DNA from: Lepidostoma basale
Taxonomy: Eukaryota; Arthropoda; Insecta; Trichoptera; Lepidostomatidae
NCBI GenBank assembly: GCA_022606425.2
Contig: JAHDVF020000240.1
Span: forward strand, 2,294,001-2,358,000
Reading direction: 5' to 3'
Length of the DNA: 64,000 bases
The translations under genes were made by a program, and so were the position numbers. The notes beneath the pieces are model-generated. The model had not been told where the DNA came from, did not search any database, and saw only the letters and a list, made by a program, of their open reading frames with translations. Shown here in pieces: positions 30,942 to 40,231 of the stretch. How positions within the stretch are numbered: position 1 is the first letter of the stretch; each line of letters begins with the position of its first letter.

Positions 30942-31292
30942 TCTTCTTCTTCTTCTTCTTCAAGTGCCCTGTCGGGTCCCCCAACGTTGGCGATCACCTC
31001 GGCGAACCTGTCCCTGTCCTGCGCCGCCGCTCGAAACACATCCTCCACACTTCGGATGCCGGTCCACTCCCTCACGTTTCGCAGCCAGGACATTTGTCTC
31101 CTTTCGAGCCCTCTTTTTTTTTCCCCTCCAATATCAGTTGGAGAATGTGGTACTTTTCCCCGCGCAGTATATGACCCAGATGTGAGATCTTTCGAACCTT
31201 GATGGTTGATAACAATTCCCTGTCAACTCCAGCTCGCCTCAGGACTTCGGTATTGGTAACCATGTCTGTCCAGGGAACTCTGAGCATTTTAT
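30942..31292 (-). pseudogene. L3-type LINE 3' end
   Basis: Minus strand: RVPWTDMVTNTEVLRRAGVD, RELLSTIKVRKISHLGHILR, GEKYHILQLILEGK, then in a shifted frame RNVREWTGI, VFRAAAQDRDRFAEVIANVG. Followed by (GAA)n at 30942-30962. One frameshift near 31100. Confidence 0.75.
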
Positions 31293-31369
31293 TTAATATT
31301 ATACATTAATTTTTGATAAATCTTAAAAGTAAATTTTGAAGTTTCGTTATTTTTACAAAGGCTACTTCG

Positions 31370-31516
31370 ATTTTTAAGGACATTTAATAACGCCTTAGGA
31401 AGGCAAAACATGTCATTCCAATAAAATAATATAAAACTTCTAGAAAACAGTTTCGTTTGCATTAATTATTCAGTATGGAGTTTTACATCATTGTTTAAGG
31501 AACAATAAATATGCAA
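31370..31516 (+). repeat. Family D unit, single arm plus tail
   Basis: Core UUAAUAA (from UUGAUAA), stem GCC/GGC, CAAAACATGTC (G12 lost), CTTCTAGAAAACAG arm, tail GGAGTTTTACATCATTGTTT then AAGGAACAATAAATA. Confidence 0.6.
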
Positions 31517-31633
31517 GATACCTTTATGTTTGCATTTGAAATTGGTTTGGTGTTGTTTATGCTCCAGATCTAATATTTCATATTTTTAAAAATGTATTGT
31601 GTAACAGTATGGTGTTTCGCCGTTTATCTCATA

Positions 31634-31732
31634 GCGTTTAGATTGTGTTTTCGCTTTTGTTTCGTTTTTTTGGCATTTTCGCTTTTGTTTCGTTATTGTT
31701 TTTTTTCGCTTTTGTTTCGTTTTTTTTATTCC
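31634..31732. repeat. Minisatellite of TTTTCGCTTTTGTTTCG units
   Basis: Three to four copies of TTTTCGCTTTTGTTTCGTT with variable T-rich spacers. Confidence 0.75.
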
Positions 31733-31739
31733 ACTTATC

Positions 31740-31802
31740 TCTTAATTTCTACCGATTTCAGCAGCTCACTGCCATCGTCTGGACTATATAATGAAAATAG
31801 TT
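31740..31802 (-). repeat. Family C hammerhead-like remnant
   Basis: Minus reading CAGACGAUGGCAGUGAGCUG then CUGAAAUCGG: stem II GCAG/CUGC kept, U4 is A as in the 5688-5805 copy, GAAAC decayed. Confidence 0.5.
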
Positions 31803-31827
31803 GGAATAAATCAATTTATTTCTTCTT

Positions 31828-31932
31828 CTTCTTTTTGGAGGGCCATGTTAGGTTCCCCCGACGTTGGCTATCACTTTGGCGTATGCCTCTCTGTCCTGTG
31901 CCAGGTATAACAACTCCCCCACCCTTTTTGAT
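31828..31932 (-). pseudogene. L3-type LINE extreme 3' end
   Basis: Minus strand GVGELLYLAQDREAYAKVIA then NVGGT, then a (GAA)n tail at 31828-31842. About 30 codons. Confidence 0.6.
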
Positions 31933-32344
31933 AAAAATAATAATGTAAGAGAATCCTTTGAATTAAAAATTAAAACTACTTGATTTTAAAAAACAAACGA
32001 AATATGGGTTAACACAATTTACCTTGTTCTAATACAATACATTGTTAAATGTAGTGATGTCGTATTATTCATGTTTTTATTAGAAAAAAAAAACTTCAAG
32101 TTTACTTCCATTTCAAAAAAAGAAAGGAACGTATTTCTTATGTTTTTTTCTTAACTCCATATTTTTTCACAATACTTAGTTTGCTAGCGTAACAAAACAT
32201 TATCGAATTGCGCATTGTTACAACAGATTTTGTTTTTTTATCATAACAGAATACGGCGTCAACATGGTATGTTAAACAACGAGAACGAACTCTAATAATT
32301 CACATGTTTTGTTTTTATTTTCAAAGCCATGAGTTCTTAATTTT

Positions 32345-32520
32345 TATTAAATTATTTTTTTCATAGTCTCTTGTTTTGGCCGAAAAACTTTGATAATTCA
32401 ACATTATTGACTGTCAAAAATTTAACACCATTATGAAATCACAATTTTTATTATTCACTTTTTGAGTATCGCGACAGCTGTCTCGCCAACCGATTTCGGC
32501 ATCATCAGGTGTTATTTTTT
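32345..32520. repeat. Family A unit with altered GAAA box
   Basis: Minus-strand core 32470-32509: CUGAUGA intact, extra U, stem II GCCGA/UUGGC around an AAAUCGG loop, but GAGAC instead of GAAAC, then AGCUGUCGCG. Left terminus TTGTTTTGGCCGAAAAACTTTG is the shared A terminal word. Confidence 0.6.
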
Positions 32521-32700
32521 TTTCAAATTAAAAATATTTGAAGAGGTGTCAAAGAAAAGGAAGTCGAGAAATACCGAGAAAAGCATTGCCAATTTAATCA
32601 ATGACTTAAATAGGGCCAGATTTGTCACGATTGAACAACGTTGCGTTCCATCCTCTATGCCTACCGCTACGGAAAAACTTGATGTTTTGGTAATTATTTA

Positions 32701-33255
32701 ATTAGTAAATATGTCAGTTACAAGATCACTCTAACTTTAATAAAGAAAAATCAACCGATATAAACTACAAATTAATTCCCTCATAAAAAGTGGCCGCAAC
32801 TTCGAAACGCTTAAAGTATTTGTATGTGTTTAATGTTGTTTATGATGAACTGTACAAAATTTGAATATAGAATAGAACACGACCGTTATTGCATTTAAAG
32901 TTCAACAAGTCCCATAGTATGCTTCAGTATTTGGGGCATAGTTCAACAGATAGCAGTATGGCTCATTGGTAAGGAACCTATTGATCTGTGAAGACCAAAT
33001 GTCTTTATGGATGCACATGGACCATGGATGAAAGAGATAAAAGAATAGGAAGAATAGAACAGATAATATTTGTCACTGAACTAACAGAGGCGCATCAACA
33101 AATGAATACTCAAAAACATTTTTTTCAATAAACAAATCAAAATAAAAAATGGAAAAATTAAATTATCAGAAAAGTTTAACTCTACTTGTGACCGTGCATC
33201 ATTACATTTAGTTGTGCACATGTCTGACCTTGCTAGGGTATCATCAAATTAAGCG
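32701..33255. other. Unassigned AT-rich DNA
   Basis: No family match except weak LINE-like composition near 32930-33060; no frame supports it. Confidence 0.35.
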
Positions 33256-33261
33256 AATATT

Positions 33262-33432
33262 AACACGAATGAAAACATCTGGTTTCTAGACGTTTTATTA
33301 TATTTTGTGGAAACTACATTTTTCGGCTTGATAGGGCATTATACATTGTTGATAATGCCTTTGAAAGGCGAATTATGTTTTTCACATAAAATATAACAAA
33401 ACTTCTAGAAAGCGGACGTTTTAACCTATATT
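33262..33432. repeat. Family D palindrome
   Basis: Arms TCTAGACGTTTTATTATATT and ATATAACAAAACTTCTAGAAA. Plus core UUGAUAAUGCCUUUGAAAGG then CGAAUUAUGUU; the minus core is decayed. Confidence 0.6.
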
Positions 33433-33539
33433 TTTAAAGTAGGGGCAATTATTATTCCCTACAATTAATTACCTTGTTCTGCTCCATTCATTCAGGGATA
33501 TTAACAGCATTGTCATTATAATGGTTTGGATACTCGGAA

Positions 33540-33755
33540 AGAATGATTTACACATTGAATATTAACGATATAAATGGTACTAGATATATCGGAAGACCGA
33601 GGAAAATGGCACGATCGAAGAAAACGACGCGCGTGTATGACACGATGTATGAATTTTGAGGAAGCGAGATAAATATGTTAGGAAAGTAAAGTGTGTCAAT
33701 CCATTTTTTCTGTCTATCCCTTCGGAGAGACTCTCCGAAGGGACAGACTTATAAG
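33540..33755 (+). pseudogene. RTE1 LINE 3' end
   Basis: LNINDINGTRYIGRPRK then a 40-bp deletion, RRARVYDTMYEF-like and C..KVSRKVKCVNPF-like shifted frames, ending with CCCTTCGGAGAGACTC. The terminal hairpin is followed by an inverted copy of itself (CTCTCCGAAGGG), so the end is palindromic rather than ACGGCGTGATGG. Confidence 0.65.
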
Positions 33756-33834
33756 TAAGCTAGTTTAAAAAAATATGCATAACAATTTCAACTGTAACTC
33801 GTTTATAAAAACAACAACGCGTGTGATTTTTGTT

Positions 33835-33935
33835 ACATTTGATATTGTCTTAGGCAGGCAAAACATTTCATTCATACAAGTTATAATAAAACTTCTAGAA
33901 AACAGGCGTTTTCGTTCGTAATAATTTAAAAAAAA
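33835..33935 (+). repeat. Family D fragment, one arm
   Basis: UUGAUAUUGUCUUAGGCAGG then CAAAACAUUUC, AAAACTTCTAGAAAACAGGC, TTCGTTCGTAATAAT. Confidence 0.55.
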
Positions 33936-33959
33936 TTGTTTACACACACTTTGATATTT

Positions 33960-34165
33960 TAACATTATTAACAGTTAATTTGGAACACTTTTTTAATATC
34001 ACAATTTATTTAATTTCTATGAAATTGTCGCGACAGCTATTTCGCTAACCAATGTTGATTGTCACACCTGATGATGCTAACATTGGTAAGCGAAACAGCC
34101 GTCGCGACAATTTCATATGAATTAAATCAATTGTGATACTATAACAGTGTTTTAATTGAACAGTT
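33960..34165. repeat. Family A palindrome with one intact ribozyme
   Basis: Arms TGAAATTGTCGCGACAGCTA and GCCGTCGCGACAATTTCA. The left arm retains stem II and GAAA but not CUGANGA; the right arm is complete (34068-34103). Confidence 0.75.
34068..34103 (+). ncRNA. Hammerhead ribozyme motif, family A, canonical core
   Basis: CUGAUGA (34068-34074), extra U, stem II GCUAAC/GUAAGC-like with an AUUG loop (one mismatch), GAA, stem III ACAG/CCGU (one mismatch), C17 at 34103. Followed by GCGACAAUUUC. Confidence 0.7.
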
Positions 34166-34179
34166 AAGAACATGTTGTA

Positions 34180-34262
34180 CTAACTAACTAACTAACCATC
34201 ACGCCGTCTCTCTGAAGGGATAAGCAGAAATAATGGACTGCCACCTAACCCAAACCTAACCT
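34180..34262 (-). pseudogene. RTE1 3'-end scrap with tail
   Basis: (AACT)n-type tail, ACCATCACGCCGTCTCTCTG and AAGGGATAAGCAG: the last ~45 bp of RTE1, then CTAACCTAACCTAACCTAAC, a short pentanucleotide run. Confidence 0.65.
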
Positions 34263-34365
34263 AACCTAACCAATGTTGATTGTCACACCTGATGATGCTA
34301 ACATTGGTAAGCGAAACACCTGTCGCGACAATTTCATAGGAATTAAATTAAATGTTATACTGACT
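34263..34365 (+). repeat. Duplicate of the family A right arm
   Basis: Direct repeat of 34049-34130: ACCAATGTTGATTGTCACAC to GCGACAATTTCATAG. The two copies flank the RTE1 scrap and pentanucleotide run. Confidence 0.7.
34289..34324 (+). ncRNA. Hammerhead ribozyme motif, family A, duplicate
   Basis: CUGAUGA (34289-34295), the same stem II as 34068, GAA, stem III ACA(CC)UGU, C17 at 34324. Core complete. It differs from the first copy by a base change in stem III. Confidence 0.65.
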
Positions 34366-34854
34366 AACTAAATAAATGGACTGCTACACTTGCGCCACTC
34401 TATCCTTCTTTTTGGCCCCTTTTGTTACTGACATGTTATATTTTATAAGTTACCAAAAAATCTTTGCTACACCACTGTATCGTCTATTGTTTCGTCTCTC
34501 ATTCACGACATGTTCTCTTTAGTCCAGTGATGGCGTAACTCTAGTGTTAAGGCGTGAGAACCAACGATTTTCAGATATTGACTGCCATACAGCCCGTACG
34601 TGCATAGCTAAAATGTGACCAAATTTATATTTTCGAATGACGAACGAACAATAAATTGCATTTTAATGGTGAGAAACAGGAAGAAATTGTGGCTTATTGT
34701 TGGCGAAATTTGGATGTTCAGAAATACTAGTTTCTATTTCGAAAGAAAATATTTAAACTGCTTTTTTGTAAGCTATCTTATTAAGGTAAACAATTCGCAT
34801 TATTTGGTTCTTTATTGTATCGTTTGTTGAACAATAACAAAAAACTCCAAAATT

Positions 34855-35030
34855 AAATGATATGAATGAAAACATCTGTTTTCTAGAAGTTTTATTATAG
34901 TTTATGGAATGACATGAAACAAAACACAAATGGCGTAGTCAAATAACATATAATAATGCCCGAGCAAACCAAAACGTATCATCCTCTTATAATAAACAAC
35001 ATTTCTATGAAACAGACGTTTTTGTTCTGT
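34855..35030. repeat. Family D palindrome, decayed
   Basis: Left TTTTCTAGAAGTTTTATTATA and right CAACATTTCTATGAAACAG; the plus core retains AATAATGCCCGAGCAAACC then AAAACGTATC. Confidence 0.5.
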
Positions 35031-35154
35031 ATAAATATTTATAAAAAACGTCAATTGAACGTCTGCTAAAAATATGTAATAAATAAATAGTCAATTGTTT
35101 TGGCCGAAACACTATGATATTTAAACATTATTTACTGTTAAAAACTAAAACTTA

Positions 35155-35372
35155 ATACGAATGAAAACGTTCGTTATCTAGAAGTTTTATTATATTTTAT
35201 GAGAATGACATGTTTCGCCCTACTAAGGCAATATCAAATGTCCTAATAATGCCTAAGTAGGGCGAAACATGTCATTCCCATAAAATATAATAAAACTTCT
35301 AGAAAACTGACGTTTTCATTCGTATTAATTATTTAATATGGAGTTATACATCATTGTTCAAGAAACAATAAA
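35155..35372. repeat. Family D palindrome, well preserved
   Basis: Left TATCTAGAAGTTTTATTATA, GACATGTTTCGCCCTACTAAG; right GCCTAAGTAGGGCGAAACATG then TCATTCCC. Stem II loop changed in both arms in step (TTAGTAGG versus CTACTAAG), as expected of a palindrome homogenised between arms. Tail intact (CATCATTGTTCAAGAAACAA). Confidence 0.75.
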
Positions 35373-35619
35373 AAAATTATTTTATGGTATAAAATTTTTA
35401 AAACAAATTTAATATCTTATTCTCGCAAAAAATAATAAAAAAATATAAATTGTGATACTACAACAGCGTTTTCAATGTTAACAGATACGTATTAAATATT
35501 TATATGATACGAGTACATCTGTTTTATATAAGTTTTATTAAATAATAATAATTCTTGAAAACGTACGTTTCATCAATATTAGATACTAAATAGTAATGAA
35601 AACCAAATGATTTTACTTA

Positions 35620-35718
35620 AATCTCTTGATGGTGACTGGTGACCAGTCTGTCGATGCCAGCGAACCTGGCAAAACCGGTCGCTATCGAAATAAAGACGAA
35701 AGTGGAAGTTGTTAAAAA
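35620..35718 (+). repeat. Family C2 hammerhead-like unit
   Basis: Core 35648-35680: CUGUCGA (A6 to U), extra U, stem II GCCAG/CUGGC with a perfect 5-bp match, AAAACCGGUC (GAAAC lost its G), then GCUAUCGAAAUAAAGACG. The same CUGUCGA occurs at 52457-52489. Confidence 0.6.
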
Positions 35719-35744
35719 ACATCGTTTTATTTCATTATTATTTA

Positions 35745-35948
35745 ACAATGAAAACTTCTGTTTTCTAGTTTTATTATTGTACATGGGTATGACATGTATC
35801 ACCTATATAAGGTATTATCGAATTTCAACATGTGATAATGGCTTAAAAAGGCGAAATTTGTCTTTCTCATAAACAATAAAAATAAACAGTATAAAACAGA
35901 AGTTTTCATTCGTATTCATTATGGAGTTTTATGTCATTGTTATTTTTT
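35745..35948. repeat. Family D palindrome, diverged
   Basis: Left CTTCTGTTTTCTAGTTTTA, GACATGTATCACCTATATAAG; right GTGATAATGGCTTAAAAAGG then CGAAATTTGTC, tail GGAGTTTTATGTCATTGTT. Confidence 0.6.
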
Positions 35949-36009
35949 TTTAAACATAGTATTTGTCATTCCATTTATTAATAAATAATGTCGTTAATTT
36001 GTTCACCTA

Positions 36010-36065
36010 GTGAAGAAGATATAATACCTTCGAATCGTGTCGAGAAAAGTTAACTGAAAAGTATG
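36010..36065 (+). repeat. Family F remnant
   Basis: TAGTGAAGAAGATATAATACC then TTCGAATCGTGTCGAGAAAAG keeps the spacing of F but not its core. Confidence 0.4.
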
Positions 36066-36179
36066 AACCTGTTATAATTTAAAGAATCACTAAACAATAA
36101 TACTTAATCTAAATCGCTGAGATCTTTTAAATTTATTATCTGATTATGATGCAATTTAATGCACATTATTTTGAAAACA

Positions 36180-36660
36180 TATTAATATATGTTTATAAAA
36201 AAAAACTATCATTGCACAATATCTTGTGTGGGCAAAGCAAACAAATTACTATAAAAAACACAACTGTCTAGTAATAATTGAACTTTTCATTGTGGCATCA
36301 GATTTTACACGATTTTGGGATTCGTTGACCCCGAGGCAATCCATCAATTCGTTTGCGAGCCGTAGACAAATACACACAAGCGTTTTGCTCTCCGGCATGA
36401 CAAAAGATCTCATCTCTCGCGATTCTATTATTTCTATCGTCATCTCGTCATTTGTCAAACACTTTTCTGGGTCTATTGACACAAATGGCGGGCGACAGCA
36501 TCTTTGAAGTTTTCTAAAAAGACAAATACTCCGCCTAAGTATCCGTGTGGATATAATATGGCGTGTTATTCTAATACGTGAGCGCGCTGTGCTAATTTTT
36601 GGCTCTTTTTCTTTACCGTTAATTCCTATGTGTGCCTATCAAATATTGTACTTATGTACT
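36180..36660. other. Unassigned, possibly single-copy DNA
   Basis: Two overlapping chance-length frames (36226-36507 plus strand, 36482-36249 minus strand) in a less AT-rich block (CCCCGAGGCAATCCATCAAT, GACAAATGGCGGGCGACAG complement-like). Neither frame shows a domain. May be noncoding conserved sequence. Confidence 0.3.
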
Positions 36661-36670
36661 AACATGAAGT

Positions 36671-37230
36671 TCTTCTTCTTCTTCTTCTTCCTCAGCCTAT
36701 TCCCGTCCACCCTTGGACAAAAACCTCCTCCATTCGCTTTCATATTACTCTGTCCTGTGCAGACTGCATCTAGGCTATTCCGACATGTCTGTTCAGATCA
36801 TCCTTCCACCGTAGTTGCGGTCGCCCTGCACTTCTATTTGCCGTCCACGGTCTCCAAGTCAGCAGTCTTCTTGTCCACTTTTCATCTGCCCATTGCCATT
36901 TTAGAGTCGCCCCCCGGTGGATGATGTCAGTGACCTTTGTTTTTTCTCTCACCGTATCATTTCTGACTCTATCTCTTAGGCTTATTCCTAACATGGCTCT
37001 TTCATGGCTCTTTGGGTCCCTCGTAGTTTCTCAGTACTTTGTTTGGACAATGTAACAGTTTCAAGACCATAAGTACCAACTGGTAGAACGCAGGCTTCAT
37101 AGACTTTTCGTTTCAGGTTGAACGGTATTTTCCGGTTTTTAAGGATGTAACTCATGTTTCTGAAAGCTGCCCAGCTTAGTTCAATTCTTCTTTTTAGCTC
37201 TGCGGTTTGCTTATCTCGGCCCAATCAACA
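36671..37230 (-). pseudogene. L2f-type (RTE/BovB-like) LINE C-terminal part
   Basis: Minus-strand frames: TAELKRRIELSWAAFRNMSY, LKRKVYEACVLPVGTYGLET, LSKQSTEKLRGTQRAM, then after a short overlap MLGISLRDRVRNDTVREKTK, VTDIIHR, LKWQWA, EKWTRRLLTWRPWTANRS, GRPQLRWKDDL, followed by W-rich remains and a (GAA)n tail at 36671-36690. Order and motifs (RKVYEACVLP...G.ET, LRDRVRN, W.GH..R..D.RWT) match RTE-type LINEs of the BovB group. The GH dipeptide is lost by a small deletion. Confidence 0.75.
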
Positions 37231-37294
37231 TGAAGTTACATATACTTTATTCTATAATACAATAGATACTATTTTTATGTCAGATGGGAACAAA

Positions 37295-37645
37295 CTTATC
37301 ATCATCATCATCAGTCTATATCCGTCCACTCCTGGATATCGGCCTTTTCCATCTGCTTCCATGTCTGTCCATCCTGCGCATCACGCATCCATGTCGTATC
37401 AGCGGTCTCTTTAATGTCGTCACTCCATCGAAGCGAGGACATCCTGGGTTTCGAGTCGTAGTTCTTGGACACCAACAAAGAAGGCGTTTTGTCCATCTAT
37501 CTTCAGAACTGCGAGCTACATGGCCTGCCCTGCCCTATTTTAGCGCTGCCATTCTTCCGATGAAGTCCGACACTTCTGTTATTGCTTTAATAGTGGTGTT
37601 TCTCACCCTGTCCGCTATATCTTTTTTTAGATATGTCTTAAAAGA
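37295..37645 (-). pseudogene. L2f-type LINE C-terminal fragment, decayed
   Basis: Minus strand: RYLKKDIADRVRNTTIKAIT, FIGRMAALK-stop-GRAGHVARSSEDRWTKRLL, then in another frame SSLRWSDDIKETADTTWMRD, AQDGQTWKQMEKADIQEW. One stop, one frameshift. Ends with a (TGA)n-like tract at 37295-37313. Confidence 0.7.
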
Positions 37646-37722
37646 AGGGTTGAGGCAGGCAACAAATTAATGGTGCACTTAAAGTTATTATCGCAAAACA
37701 AAAACTTATCCAAAAATACTTT
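37646..37722 (+). pseudogene. RTE1 LINE internal scrap
   Basis: RRVEAGNKLMVHLKLLSQ then NKNLSKN corresponds to RRVGAGNKVNGALKVVIANKNLSKK, with changes. Orientation opposite to its LINE neighbour. Confidence 0.6.
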
Positions 37723-37734
37723 GATAATAATAAA

Positions 37735-37818
37735 AAATAAAATACACTCCTAGTATTATAGAATATAAACTTCTTGAAAAACAGACGTTTTCATTCCTAT
37801 TCATAAAATCCATTTTTT
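37735..37818 (+). repeat. Family D arm scrap
   Basis: ATATAAACTTCTTGAAAAAC, AGACGTTTTCATTCCTATTC matches the D right arm; no core. Confidence 0.5.
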
Positions 37819-38084
37819 TTTAAATATGTTTCTGGTGGTTGATATCCTTCTTCATCTAATAAAATAATTATGTATTTTTTTTCTAATAGAAAATTATCAA
37901 TTTATATCCTAAATTATTTAAAAGTTTTAGAAATGCTATTGTAAATAATGAAAATACATACTATAAATAACCAATTAAAAATTTTGTACAAGCCCTATTT
38001 TCGATTTTTTTCCTTTATTTCCACAAGCCCAAAAATGTTGCGAGTGTCCAAGTTTCCATACTCAACTTCATCCCCTTCATTGAA
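37819..38084. other. AT-rich DNA, nothing recognised
   Basis: No gene or repeat identified. Confidence 0.4.
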
Positions 38085-38570
38085 TATACTAACTAACTAA
38101 CTAACCATCACGCCGTCTCCCCGGAGGGCTAGGCAGAAAGAATAGAACGCCACGCTGTTCTGTCCTGACATACGTCTCTCGTTTCCTCTACATTCATACA
38201 TCTTGTCATGCACGCACGTCGATTTTTCCGACTCCTCACGTGACCGACATTCAATATTTGATTGATTTGATCGTGCCACGTTTTCCTCGGCCTTCCTCTA
38301 TTTCTAGCTCCGTTCACGCCGTTACATATACCTTCTTTACCATTCTGTCTTCACTCATTCTTTCCATGTGTCCAAACCATCTTAATGACCCTTTCCTTAT
38401 TTTGTTCATAACACTTTCATTCGCACCACATTCACTTCTCATACTTGCATTTGTCACTCTATCATAAACAGATTTGCCACACATTCGTCTTAGAGATCTC
38501 ATTTCTACTGCATTTATTCTACTTTCATCCTTCTTTTGCCAGTTCCATGCTTCACTTCCATACATTATTG
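38085..38570 (-). pseudogene. RTE1 LINE 3' part
   Basis: Frames 38565-38314 (MYGSEAWNWQKKDESRINAV, RRMCGKSVYDR, SLRWFGHMERMSEDR) and 38317-38129 (RNRGRPRKTWHDQINQIL, ACMTRCMNVEETRD). A 1-bp loss at about 38322 separates them. Ends with (GTTA)n tail at 38088-38103. Confidence 0.8.
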
Positions 38571-38879
38571 AATATATAAGAATATATTCGGATGATGAAA
38601 ATTAGTTTACGCTTCTTTTAGAATAATACTAATGGTGTTATTTATTGTCAGGTAACATTACAGAGATCTTACCAATTAATTCTGGATGTGAGGAGTTATT
38701 ACCGATCGTGGTGTCCCTGTCCAGCGAGAGTTGAAGAAACTAAAAAAGTCAAAACTATTGGAAGGAACCGAAACAGCGCGTTCCCGTTCTCACAGTCTTA
38801 TACAACGCCATTCAGAAATCAGTACTCAGCTGTCAATGCCTTTTAATACATCAGGGGCGGTATGTTATATTTTTTAACT

Positions 38880-38962
38880 ATTAATTGTTAAAACACTTTT
38901 TTAGATATCACAATTTTTATTATTCATATTTTGAGCATCGCGACAGCTATTTCGCATATTTT
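38880..38962 (-). repeat. Family A left arm, truncated
   Basis: ACACTTTTTTAGATATCACA, TTTTGAGCATCGCGACAGC, TATTTCGCATA; truncated at the fused RTE1 copy. No CUGANGA box. Confidence 0.5.
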
Positions 38963-38964
38963 TA

Positions 38965-39206
38965 TTTCAAGTAGAATAAATGGAGTAGAAATGAGATCTC
39001 TTAGACGAATGTGTGGATATTCTGTGTACGATAGAGTGTCGAATGAAAATATAAGAAGTGAATGCGGTGCGAATGATGGTGTCGTGAACAAAATAATGAA
39101 AGGATCATTAAGATGGTTTGGACATATGGAAAGAATGAATGAAGAAAGAATGGTAAAAAAATTATATGTTAATGATGTAAATGGTACCAGAAATAGAGGA
39201 AGAACC
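38965..39206 (+). pseudogene. RTE1 LINE internal segment, plus-strand arm of a fold-back
   Basis: SRINGVEMRSLRRMCGYS, NIRSECGANDGVVNKIMKG, SLRWFGHMERMNEERMVKK, VNDVNGTRNRGR and then an abrupt switch to the 3' end of the minus copy (ACCATCACGCCG). About 96% identical, by eye, to the inverse of 39395-39632. Confidence 0.75.
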
Positions 39207-40231
39207 ATCACGCCGTCTCCCCGAAGGGGTAGACAGAAAGAATGTACTGCCACACTTTTCTTTCCTGACATATTTCTCTCGCTTCCTCAACATTCATACA
39301 TCGTGTCATGCACGCGCGTCGTTTTCTCTGACTCCTCACATGACCGACATTCAATATTTCATTTATTTGATCGTGCCACGTTTTCCTCGGTCTTCCTCTA
39401 TTTCTGGTTCCATTTACATCATTAACATATAATTTTTTTACCATTCTTTCTTCATTCATTCTTTCAATATGTCCAAACCATCTTAATGATCCTTACATTA
39501 TTTTGTTCATGACACCATCATTCGCACCGCATTCACTTCTTATATTTTCATTCGGCACTCTATCATACACAGAGTATCCACACATTATTCTAAGAGATCT
39601 CATTTCAACTGCATTTATTCTACTTTCATCCTTCTTTTGCCAGTTCCATGCTTCGCTTCCATACATAAGGGTCGGTAGAAGAACACCATTGTGCACTGCC
39701 ATTCTAGCTTTTTTGATAGGTTTTTGTTTGCGATGACAACTTTAAGTGCACCATTCACTTTGTTGCCTGCCCCAACCCTTCTTTCAATATCCCTCTCCAC
39801 TCGCCCATCTCTTGTAAACATACTACCTAAATACACGAACTCAACTACTTGCTCCAAATTTTCACCATTCACGCTAATGTTGCAGACTGTCGTGGTTTCT
39901 TCCTTTTCAAAAATCATTACCTTGGACTTATTAACATTCATCATCAGATCATTTCGCATGCATACCTCATACATACAATTCACCAGGACTTGTAGTTCAT
40001 GCTCGTTGTCTGCAAGAAGGACAGCGTCATCCGCATACAAGAGACAGCTTACTGACACTCCGCTCATTTTGACACCTACATCCAACCTTTTCAGCTCTTT
40101 CATTCATTTGTCCATATTCAGATTAAATAACCACGGGGACATTATGCAACCCTGTTTGACACCTTTATTGATATCAAACCAGGCTGTAAGATCTCCATTT
40201 ACTCTGACACTAGCAGTGCTTTCTGTGTATA
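39207..40231 (-). pseudogene. RTE1 LINE, longest copy, including part of the RT domain
   Basis: Reading leftwards from 40231: SLYTESTASVRVNGDLTAW, FDINKGVKQGCIMSPWLFNL (RT fingers/palm GV.QGC..SP.LFN), a stop, KRLDVGVKMSGVSVSC, LLYADDAVLLADNEHEL (catalytic YADD), MYEVCMRNDLMMNVNKSKV, EFVYLGSMFTRDGR, AGNKVNGALKVVIANKNLSK, frameshift, GVLLPTLMYGSEAWNWQKK, frameshift, MNEERMVKKLYVNDVNG, GRPRKTWHDQINEILNVG, CMTRCMNVEEAREICQE, ending SVYPFGETA-stop. The protein would nick target DNA and copy LINE RNA; here it is broken at three or more places and cut at 40231 by a CR1/Jockey-type LINE. Confidence 0.85.

Noticed and set aside
34241..34268. CTAACCTAAC run as a telomeric repeat
   Set aside because: It is only a few units of a pentamer resembling TTAGG/CCTAA permutations, next to an RTE1 tail; too short and more simply a tail variant.
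37284..37670. 128-codon plus-strand frame
   Set aside because: It is antisense to the RTE/BovB-like LINE fragment at 37295-37645; the minus strand carries the family motifs.
38931..39425. 164-codon plus-strand frame
   Set aside because: A fusion across the RTE1 fold-back junction: the first half is real RTE1 peptide, the second half is antisense of the other arm.
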